DNA from: Nitrososphaerota archaeon
GTDB taxonomy: Archaea; Thermoproteota; Nitrososphaeria; Nitrososphaerales; Nitrosopumilaceae
NCBI GenBank assembly: GCA_016200035.1
Contig: JACQFM010000134.1
Span: 1 to 5,296 of the forward strand
Direction of reading: 5' to 3'
DNA length: 5,296 nt
Position numbers and translations under genes: made by a program
Part shown: positions 1 through 4,893 of the stretch, one piece after another
How the letters are laid out: the number at the start of each line of letters is the position of its first letter
How positions within the stretch are numbered: the stretch's first letter is position 1
Notes under the pieces: model-generated
Databases searched by the model: none
What the model saw: only the letters and a program-made list of their open reading frames with translations
What the model was told of the DNA's origin: nothing

Positions 1-1
1 C

Positions 2-307
2 ATTAGTGCAGCATTTGCTGCGCATCGGTCGCTAAAAACAGTAATTGTTGTTGATGATGACATAGACCCAAGGGATCCGGTTGCAGTAGAATATGCCATA
101 GCAACAAGGTTCCAAGCAGACAAGGACCTGATCATAATTCCAAAACAAAGAGGTTCAAGCTTAGATCCCTCCAGTGATCAAAAAAATCTGTTAACAACAA
201 AGATGGGTGTGGATGCAACAAAATCATTTCTTAAAAATAAAGAAGGATTTGATATTGCAAAAATCCCAAAACAGGATAAAATGTCTATTAAAAAATATTT
301 GAGGTAA
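2..307 (+). CDS. UbiD-family decarboxylase, C-terminal part (5' end outside window)
   Basis: The reading frame is open from the left edge and ends at TAA 305-307, giving the last 101 residues of a protein whose family is usually about 400-490 residues long. The fragment carries the typical UbiD C-terminal block: AAFAAHRSLKTVIVVDDDID, then an AIATRFQADKD segment, then RGSSLDPS, KMGVDATK and a final FDIAKIP. UbiD enzymes are prenylated-FMN-dependent (de)carboxylases. In archaea the common member is the anhydromevalonate phosphate decarboxylase of the modified mevalonate pathway, and the wording of the fragment resembles that archaeal group; this substrate is inferred, since the catalytic Arg/Glu residues lie upstream of the window. 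The alternative is a menaquinone/ubiquinone-type decarboxylase. It converges on ctaB with 24 bases between the stop codons, and no T-run follows it on its own strand, so its transcript probably ends inside antisense ctaB sequence. Confidence 0.88.
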   Translation: MSAAFAAHRSLKTVIVVDDDIDPRDPVAVEYAIATRFQADKDLIIIPKQRGSSLDPSSDQKNLLTTKMGVDATKSFLKNKEGFDIAKIPKQDKMSIKKYLR

Positions 308-313
308 GCTGTC

Positions 314-341
314 AAAAAATACACTGCATAACTACAGTGCA
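314..341 (-). terminator. Hairpin plus T6 at the end of ctaB
   Basis: Read on the minus strand, TGCACTG (341-335) can pair with CAGTGTA (326-320), a 7-pair stem with one G-U wobble and an 8-base loop containing the ctaB stop TAG. One further base (319 onward) starts a run of six T (319-314). On the plus strand the wobble becomes an A-C mismatch and the run becomes A, so the signal is directional for ctaB. Archaeal terminators need mainly the T-run; the hairpin may be fortuitous. Confidence 0.5.
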
Positions 342-1216
342 GAATCTATCATTAATCCAATGAAAAGTATTGCAAGATATGGGCTGGAAAACTTGAAAAC
401 TGTCCATGAAGCTCTCTCGGTAGGTTTGACTAAAAGCCACACACTAAGAGCAAACATTATAGCTCCGGAACCAATCGCAGTATATAGATAAACTTCGTGA
501 AAGAGATTCATAAAAAATGGAACTATGCTAAACAGAACCATCATCAGGGTAGTACCTGCTATGACGCGAACTGAAGTCTTTTCAGAATTTATCACAGGCA
601 GCATCGGAATTTTTGCTTTTGCATAGTCATCTTTGATATGCAGAGCTAGACTCCAAATATGTAATGGAATCCATAAAAATACTAATCCAGCCATGACAAG
701 TCCTAACTCAAGATTTGTTGTAGTTACGGCTACATACCCAATTAGTGCAGGAGCCCCACCTGAAAAACCACCCAGGACAATATTGCTTCTACTCCTTCGC
801 TTGAGTAATTTACTATAAACCAAGATGTTGTCGGCCAATCCAAAAGCCATGAAAAGCCCTGCCCACATGTTAATCGCAAAAGAAGCAACGAGTGAAATCC
901 CAGTTAAAATCAAACCAAAGTAGAGTGCTTTCTCAGGAGGGTAAATTCTCTTACTTGGAATTGGTCTATCTCTGGTCCTATCCATTAATGCATCAATATC
1001 ACGATCATTGTAGTTTGTCAGAGTATTTGCTGCTGCAGAACCAGCGGTAACTGAACCTATTAACAATGCCCATGTCAGCGGAGAAACTTCAACATGATAT
1101 AGATTCTGTGCCGTGAATGCAGCAGCAAATGCAGTAAAAACCAGCAGATACCAGATCTTAGGTTTGGTTACTTCATAGTATACTTTTATCTTGGAGCTTG
1201 CCTTGCTTGTTAACAC
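332..1216 (-). CDS. ctaB: Protoheme IX farnesyltransferase (heme O synthase), UbiA superfamily
   Basis: This integral membrane prenyltransferase adds a farnesyl group from farnesyl diphosphate to heme B, giving heme O for heme-copper oxidases (and the precursor of heme A). The 294-residue length is normal for the family. The first Asp-rich motif is NYNDRDIDALMDRTRDRP (residues 68-85, with D71 and D75 as the Mg-diphosphate ligands); the second, HIWSLALHIKDDY followed by AKAKIPMLPV (186-208), is specific to CtaB rather than to the archaeal lipid enzyme DGGGP synthase. Around eight or nine hydrophobic segments span the protein, for example 23-35, 101-125, 147-165 and 172-192. The start is GTG (1216-1214): it has GAGGAG five bases upstream, while the overlapping ATG (1218-1216) is out of frame. 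It lies 55 bases behind the lrp-like gene on the same strand, with its own candidate TATA box. The partner CtaA (heme A synthase) is not in the window. Confidence 0.93.
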   Translation of the reverse strand: MLTSKASSKIKVYYEVTKPKIWYLLVFTAFAAAFTAQNLYHVEVSPLTWALLIGSVTAGSAAANTLTNYNDRDIDALMDRTRDRPIPSKRIYPPEKALYFGLILTGISLVASFAINMWAGLFMAFGLADNILVYSKLLKRRSRSNIVLGGFSGGAPALIGYVAVTTTNLELGLVMAGLVFLWIPLHIWSLALHIKDDYAKAKIPMLPVINSEKTSVRVIAGTTLMMVLFSIVPFFMNLFHEVYLYTAIGSGAIMFALSVWLLVKPTERASWTVFKFSSPYLAILFIGLMIDSAL

Positions 1217-1221
1217 ATTCT

Positions 1222-1227
1222 CTCCTC
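1222..1227 (-). promoter_or_regulatory. Shine-Dalgarno of ctaB
   Basis: GAGGAG on the minus strand lies five bases before the GTG at 1216. It decides the start, because the nearby ATG that overlaps this GTG is in another frame and no other in-frame start exists between the site and the gene. Confidence 0.7.
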
Positions 1228-1246
1228 TATTTTGATCTTCCCTAGA

Positions 1247-1254
1247 TATTTATA
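1247..1254 (-). promoter_or_regulatory. Candidate TATA box (box A) of ctaB
   Basis: TATAAATA on the minus strand sits in the 55-base gap between the lrp-like gene and ctaB. An archaeal start site about 26 bases downstream of its centre would fall near 1224, almost at the Shine-Dalgarno, giving a very short leader. It suggests ctaB can be transcribed apart from the regulator gene. Judged by eye only; such boxes arise easily in AT-rich DNA. Confidence 0.4.
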
Positions 1255-1271
1255 GGTTGAATAAATCACGA

Positions 1272-1706
1272 TTACTTCGCAGGTTTATACGGCATTGGTT
1301 TTGTTGTTCTTTTCATCTCGATAAAACTCTCAGATTTTTGTACTCCTTGAATTCGGCCAACATTTTCTGATATCAATCTGTGCATCTCATCAAGATTCCT
1401 TGCATGCATTGTAACTAAAATATCGAATCTGCCAGTAACTTCTGAAATTTCTCTTACTTCAGGAATTTTCATCAGCTCTTCTATGACATGGTCACGTAGC
1501 TTGGAATCCATGTTGATTCCTGTCAAAGCTTTTACAGTATATCCAAGCTCTCGATCATTTACCACTATGGTGAAGCGTTCGATAAGTTTTCTTTTTATTA
1601 ACCTCTTAATTCTACTATATACAACCGATGAATTGACGTTAATTTTTTTAGAAATTTTTGGAACTGATATGTTGGCATCAGCTGAAAGTTCAGAGAGGAT
1701 GGTCAT
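1272..1706 (-). CDS. Lrp/AsnC family transcriptional regulator
   Basis: A DNA-binding regulator of the feast/famine type. From the ATG at 1706 it has 144 residues. Residues 1-50 form the winged helix-turn-helix (SVPKISKKINVNSSVVYSRI is the recognition region, then a basic IKRLIKRKLIERF segment). Residues about 57-132 form the RAM/AsnC ligand and oligomerisation domain, with the family's central motif EVTGRFDILV (89-98). Proteins of this family bind amino acids or other small molecules and act as dimers or octamers; the ligand cannot be told from sequence. The DxLDxxIL signature that normally begins this family is only half present with this start: the missing part is encoded directly upstream, so the true protein is probably 152 residues and starts at ACG 1730-1728 (see the separate entry). 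The C-terminal tail (KRTTKPMPYKPAK) is basic and Pro-rich. It lies between asd and ctaB on one strand, with separate promoter candidates for each, so a target among its neighbours is possible but unproven. Confidence 0.88.
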   Translation of the reverse strand: MTILSELSADANISVPKISKKINVNSSVVYSRIKRLIKRKLIERFTIVVNDRELGYTVKALTGINMDSKLRDHVIEELMKIPEVREISEVTGRFDILVTMHARNLDEMHRLISENVGRIQGVQKSESFIEMKRTTKPMPYKPAK

Positions 1707-1740
1707 ATCTAAATCATCTACTTTTGCCGTTCAAAACACC
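1707..1740 (-). other. Probable N-terminal extension of the Lrp-like gene, ACG start with GGTG ribosome site
   Basis: The eight codons before the ATG at 1706 read ACG GCA AAA GTA GAT GAT TTA GAT. With ACG read as initiator, the protein begins M-AKVDDLDMTILSELS, which restores the usual Lrp/AsnC opening (DDLDxxIL). An in-frame TGA (1733-1731) sits immediately upstream, so no longer frame exists, and no ATG, GTG or TTG occurs in between. GGTG (1740-1737), matching the anti-Shine-Dalgarno complement, is six bases before the ACG, whereas the ATG at 1706 has no such site. Either a non-canonical ACG start is used, or an ATG was changed to ACG by mutation or base-calling error. Confidence 0.6.
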
Positions 1741-1764
1741 GATTATTATCAATAAAATAGTAGT

Positions 1765-1778
1765 TAATAAAGTTATTA
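1765..1778 (-). promoter_or_regulatory. Candidate box A of the Lrp-like gene overlapped by a palindrome
   Basis: The 14-base TAATAA-AG-TTATTA has perfect 6-base arms around a 2-base centre. On the minus strand its left arm forms TTTATTA (1771-1765), a good archaeal box A; a start about 26 bases downstream falls near 1742, two bases before the GGTG site. Lrp-family regulators bind AT-rich palindromes of about this size and often repress their own genes, so this may be an autoregulatory operator. The region is nearly all A and T, so chance is a real alternative. Confidence 0.35.
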
Positions 1779-1807
1779 TTACAATTTTTTTACAAATTCA
1801 TTGTAGA

Positions 1808-2884
1808 TTATATGAAGCCTTTTTTGTAGAGCATTTCTGCCAAAAGAACAGCGCCCTTTGCCGAACCCATCTTCTCATTATGAGAAAACAGAACATACTT
1901 TATGCCATTTTCAAAGACAGTATCTTGGCGTAATCTACCTACGACGGTTGACATTCCTCCATTTATCTCTCTGTCTAGTCTTGGTTGAGGTCTTGTTGGA
2001 TCATCATGAACAAGAAGATAGTTTTTCGGTGCAGATGGAAGATCTGCCACACTAACTTTATTTGAATATTCAATCATTGCCTTCTTCACCGATTCCGGAT
2101 CAGTATGCTTTGCAGTTTCAACAAATACAGACTCCGTATGTCCATCAATTACAGGTACTCTAGTGCATGTGCAGCTTACCTTCAAATCCGCAGGAGTAAT
2201 TTTTCCATCAACTAGCTTTCCTAATATTTTTGCAGTTTCTATTCTAACTTTTTCCTCCTCCTTTGGTATGTATGGAATTATATTATCAGTTATATCCAGA
2301 GCTGAAACACCTGGCGATCTTCCTGCACCTGACATTGACTGCATTGATGTCATGATTATTTTTTGAGCACCAAAATTATCAAGCAAAGGCTTTATTGTTA
2401 TTGCAAGACCAGTTGTAGTGCAGTTTGGAAGTGGAGCCACAAAGCCTTTCCATCCTCGATTTTTTCTTTGTATATTAAGCAGATTTACATGCTCGTCATT
2501 TATTCCTGGAATCAGGATGGGTACGTCAGATTCATACCTGTAGGCAGAAGAAGTGCTAATTATAGGAACATCTTTTGCAAATCTAGTTTCGATTTCACGT
2601 GCTGCTTCACTTTCTATAGAAGTAAAGATTAGGTCCAGATTTTCTGGTTTAATATCATCTACAGATTCTACTATCATATCCTTCGCGTACTCTGGAATCT
2701 CTTCTTTTAGATGCCACTTCAAAATTCCACTATCAGGGTCCCTTATAGCATCCACAAATTTTTTACCCGCAGAACGTTCAGATGCCGCTATCTGCTTTAC
2801 TTCAAACCATGGGTGTTTATCCAAGGCTAGCACAAATTCCTGTCCTACTGCGCCAGTAACTCCTATTATCGCAACACGTTTCAT
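1808..2884 (-). CDS. asd: Aspartate-semialdehyde dehydrogenase, archaeal/fungal type
   Basis: The enzyme reduces L-aspartyl-4-phosphate with NADPH to L-aspartate 4-semialdehyde in the cytoplasm, the branch point to threonine, methionine and lysine. The 358-residue length is normal for the archaeal/fungal subfamily. The NADP-binding Rossmann start is MKRVAIIGVTGAVGQEF (GxTGxxG, residues 8-14), followed by AASERSAGKKF (33-43). The catalytic Cys is C155 in PLPNCTTTGLA, and the catalytic His is H249 in RVPVIDGHTESV. SMQSMSGAGRSPGVSALD (180-197) is the conserved substrate-region loop. Archaeal malonyl-CoA reductase shares this fold, so that role in the 3-hydroxypropionate/4-hydroxybutyrate cycle is the main alternative, but the close match to the biosynthetic form favours asd. 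The start is ATG 2884-2882; there is no Shine-Dalgarno upstream, and a TATA-like box 26 bases away suggests a leaderless transcript. It is the first gene of the minus-strand block and diverges from the cobalamin operon. Confidence 0.93.
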   Translation of the reverse strand: MKRVAIIGVTGAVGQEFVLALDKHPWFEVKQIAASERSAGKKFVDAIRDPDSGILKWHLKEEIPEYAKDMIVESVDDIKPENLDLIFTSIESEAAREIETRFAKDVPIISTSSAYRYESDVPILIPGINDEHVNLLNIQRKNRGWKGFVAPLPNCTTTGLAITIKPLLDNFGAQKIIMTSMQSMSGAGRSPGVSALDITDNIIPYIPKEEEKVRIETAKILGKLVDGKITPADLKVSCTCTRVPVIDGHTESVFVETAKHTDPESVKKAMIEYSNKVSVADLPSAPKNYLLVHDDPTRPQPRLDREINGGMSTVVGRLRQDTVFENGIKYVLFSHNEKMGSAKGAVLLAEMLYKKGFI

Positions 2885-2896
2885 GTGAAATCTTCA

Positions 2897-2902
2897 TTTA
2901 TA
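2897..2902 (+). promoter_or_regulatory. Candidate TATA box of the cobalamin operon
   Basis: TTTATA, the archaeal box A consensus in plus orientation, lies 65 bases before the GTG start of the first cobalamin gene. A start site near 2926 would give a leader of about 41 bases. No B12 riboswitch-like structure fits in that short leader. Confidence 0.4.
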
Positions 2903-2905
2903 CAA

Positions 2906-2913
2906 TTAATATT
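2906..2913 (-). promoter_or_regulatory. Candidate TATA box of asd (leaderless)
   Basis: AATATTAA on the minus strand is centred about 26 bases before the asd ATG (2884), the spacing expected for a transcript that starts at the initiation codon, in agreement with the lack of a Shine-Dalgarno. It lies only a few bases from the plus-strand TTTATA, so the two divergent promoters overlap and could compete. Confidence 0.4.
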
Positions 2914-2966
2914 CCTTTAGCACTAATAACCAAAAGACACTAAATGCCAGTAAGATATTTCATTGT

Positions 2967-4049
2967 GTGAAATTTAAAGTGGACAGAACTATTTCTGGGT
3001 TCCAACCAGTTAGTCATGGAGGAATTTATTCTGCGGGATTAAGATTTGACCAGAAAGTAATAGATTTTAGTTCTAACGTTAATCCCCTTGGTTATCCAGC
3101 TTCCGTAAAAAACATAATTAAAAAAAACACACAACTTGCTTCAGTCTATCCAGATCCAACCTCCTCAGAACTTAGGGAACATTTGCAAAATTATACTGGT
3201 GTCCCTAAGGACCAGATAGTAGTGGGAAATGGAGCTACTGAAATAATTTACAATTTCTGTACCGCTTTTCTTGGCAAAAAAAGCAGGGTCGTGATACCAA
3301 TACCTGTTTTTGGTGAATATGAAGCAGCGGCAAAATTACGTGGCGCACAAGTTTCTTATCTTCTAGCAATGAACCTTAACGAAAAAATTTCTGAGTTAAC
3401 AAAACGTATGCCAAAAACTAATTGCATATTTATCTGTAATCCAAATAATCCTACTGGCGTTCTTCTTCCGCGAAAGAACATATTAAAAATCTTAGAGGCA
3501 GCTTACAACAAATCAATCTTAGTATTTTTGGATGAATGCTTCATAGAACTTGTTCCTGATTCAAATGAATCTCTTATTTCAAAACTAGAAGAGTTTGATA
3601 ATCTCTTCATATTAAGATCACTAACCAAGTCATTTGGATTAGCAGGGCTTAGAATTGGTTATGGTATTGGAAACAGGAAAGTCATAGATTTACTCATGAA
3701 AATAAAGGTACCATGGAATGTAAATGGCCTAGCCCAAAAAGCCGCAAGCGTATCACTTTCAAATAAATCTCATTTGGAAAAAACAAGAAAACTAATAAAA
3801 AAAGAATTCAAGTATCTTAGGGATTCTATATCAAAGATCGATGGCTTTACTTGCTATAATTCCTCAACTAATTTTATATTGATAAAATCTAAGATGAGCT
3901 CCAAAATTATTCAAAGAAATCTTTTGGCCAAAAAAATTTTGGTAAGAGATTGTAGCACGATTCATGGCCTTGATAGCAAACACATCAGAATTGCCATTAA
4001 GACACACAAAGAAAATGTAAAGCTTGTAAAGGCTCTAGAGGAGATTTGA
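2967..4049 (+). CDS. cobD: CobD-type PLP enzyme: L-threonine-O-3-phosphate decarboxylase (HisC-like fold)
   Basis: A fold-type I PLP enzyme of 360 residues. By family and context it decarboxylates L-threonine O-3-phosphate to (R)-1-amino-2-propanol O-2-phosphate, the linker of the cobalamin nucleotide loop. The N-terminal HGG (17-19) followed by VIDFSSNVNPLGYP (31-44) is characteristic of CobD rather than histidinol-phosphate aminotransferase. PLP residues are visible: NPNNPTG (158-164), D189 in VFLDECF, the Schiff-base lysine K221 in SLTKSFGLAGLRIGY, and the carboxylate-binding R341 in HIRIAI. There is no extra C-terminal metal-binding domain of the kind some archaeal CobD proteins carry. 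The start is GTG 2967; no Shine-Dalgarno precedes it. The stop lies one base before cobQ. The name follows Salmonella; the Pseudomonas 'CobD' is the CbiB encoded at the right edge. HisC activity is the chief alternative and would need assay or genome-wide comparison to exclude. Confidence 0.85.
   Translation: MKFKVDRTISGFQPVSHGGIYSAGLRFDQKVIDFSSNVNPLGYPASVKNIIKKNTQLASVYPDPTSSELREHLQNYTGVPKDQIVVGNGATEIIYNFCTAFLGKKSRVVIPIPVFGEYEAAAKLRGAQVSYLLAMNLNEKISELTKRMPKTNCIFICNPNNPTGVLLPRKNILKILEAAYNKSILVFLDECFIELVPDSNESLISKLEEFDNLFILRSLTKSFGLAGLRIGYGIGNRKVIDLLMKIKVPWNVNGLAQKAASVSLSNKSHLEKTRKLIKKEFKYLRDSISKIDGFTCYNSSTNFILIKSKMSSKIIQRNLLAKKILVRDCSTIHGLDSKHIRIAIKTHKENVKLVKALEEI
4038..4043 (+). promoter_or_regulatory. 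Shine-Dalgarno of cobQ inside the end of cobD
   Basis: GAGGAG lies seven bases before the ATG at 4051 and within the last codons of the upstream gene, whose TGA (4047-4049) is separated from the ATG by one base. This arrangement favours coupled translation of the two genes. Confidence 0.7.
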
Positions 4050-4050
4050 G

Positions 4051-4893
4051 ATGGCAAAAGCCCTAATGATACAGGGAACGTCATCTGGTGCTGGCAAGAC
4101 TACACTTGTCACAGCTTTGTGCAGAATATTTGCCAACTCAGGTTATCGAGTTGCTCCCTTTAAATCACAAAATATGTCATCATATTCGTATCGTGTGGAA
4201 AAATTTGAAATTTCTAGAGCACAAGCGATACAAGCTATTGCAGCTAGAGCGGAAATTGATGCACGAATGAACCCAATTCTTCTAAAGCCTCTTGGAAATT
4301 ACAAAAGTGAAGTCATACTAAAAGGCAAATTTTACAAGAAAATGCATGCAAAAGACTACTACGAAAAATTTGCACTCTCAGTTGGTCTAAAGGCAGCCAA
4401 AGAATCGCTTGATTGGTTATGTAGAAACTACGATCTTATAATAATAGAAGGGGCAGGCTCACCTGCTGAATTTAATCTAGAAAAGTGCGACATTGCTAAT
4501 ATGAGAATAGCTGAATATTCTCATGCTCCAGTAATTTTAGTATCTGACATAGACAAAGGTGGAAGTTTTGCCAGCATAATAGGCACAATTGAGTTGTTAA
4601 ATAAAAGATATCGAAAGTTCATACGCGGATTTGTGATTAACAAGTTCAGGGGAGACATGGAAATACTTAGACCCAGCTTTCTCAAATTGAAACAAAAGAC
4701 AGGAAAACCAGTCTTTGGGACTATCCCACTCATCAATTTAAATATTCCAGAAGAAGACTCGCTTCATTCAAATCCAAAAAGAGTACGCTGGCACAAAAAA
4801 TATCTAAAATCACTAGATAAAGAAATAGAAAATTTAAGCCACTTGGTAAAAGATAATCTGAACATGAAGGCTATAGGTGACTTGATCAAGTGA
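4051..4893 (+). CDS. cobQ: Cobyric acid synthase CobQ/CbiP lacking the glutamine amidotransferase domain
   Basis: CobQ amidates the b, d, e and g side chains of adenosylcobyrinic acid a,c-diamide using ATP, normally with ammonia released from glutamine. The ATP-dependent synthetase half is complete: P-loop GTSSGAGKT (9-17), APFKSQNMS (35-43), MNPILLKPLGNYKSEVIL (73-90), IIEGAGSPAE (131-140), VSDIDKGGSFASIIGT (164-179), FVINKFRGD (194-202) and IPEEDSL (232-238). The protein then ends at 280 residues, whereas the family usually has about 480-500. The class I glutaminase domain with its GICGGYQ-type Cys nucleophile is absent. The last part, DKEIENLSHLVKDNLNMKAI (256-275), resembles the extreme C-terminal helix of full-length CobQ, so the loss looks internal and in frame rather than a simple truncation. 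No frameshift is seen: the downstream sequence is the cbiB frame, overlapping by four bases. It may use free ammonia or a separate glutaminase. The ATG is preceded by a strong Shine-Dalgarno. Confidence 0.9.
   Translation: MAKALMIQGTSSGAGKTTLVTALCRIFANSGYRVAPFKSQNMSSYSYRVEKFEISRAQAIQAIAARAEIDARMNPILLKPLGNYKSEVILKGKFYKKMHAKDYYEKFALSVGLKAAKESLDWLCRNYDLIIIEGAGSPAEFNLEKCDIANMRIAEYSHAPVILVSDIDKGGSFASIIGTIELLNKRYRKFIRGFVINKFRGDMEILRPSFLKLKQKTGKPVFGTIPLINLNIPEEDSLHSNPKRVRWHKKYLKSLDKEIENLSHLVKDNLNMKAIGDLIK
4875..4880 (+). promoter_or_regulatory. Shine-Dalgarno of cbiB inside the end of cobQ
   Basis: AGGTGA, part of the complement of the archaeal 16S rRNA tail, lies nine bases before the GTG at 4890. 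It supports GTG as the cbiB start even though that codon lies inside the end of cobQ. Confidence 0.6.

Noticed and set aside
1216..1218. ATG overlapping the ctaB GTG start
   Set aside because: It is in a different frame from the conserved CtaB protein, so GTG at 1216-1214 is the start.
1781..1804. ACAAT/ATTGT inverted repeat after asd as a terminator
   Set aside because: Only five pairs, and the asd strand carries an A-run rather than a T-run there, so it does not fit a terminator for asd.
1483..1933. Plus-strand open frames of about 90 codons opposite the Lrp-like gene and the end of asd
   Set aside because: Antisense to real genes, low-complexity translations, no recognisable domain.
2553..2888. 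Plus-strand 111-codon open frame opposite the 5' part of asd
   Set aside because: It lies wholly antisense to the strongly supported asd coding sequence, resembles no known family, and has no ribosome site; it is a shadow of the asd codons.
2926..2966. Cobalamin riboswitch in the leader of the cobalamin operon
   Set aside because: The leader of about 40 bases is far too short, and no B12-box-like sequence was seen.
4521..4736. Minus-strand 71-codon open frame within cobQ
   Set aside because: Antisense to conserved CobQ motifs (DIDKGG, NKFRGD); nothing supports its expression.
4771..4893. Frameshift or pseudogene as the reason for the short CobQ
   Set aside because: Plus-strand sequence after residue 238 continues in the same frame into a tail resembling the CobQ C-terminus, and the next gene starts at once; no GATase-like peptide was found in another frame downstream.
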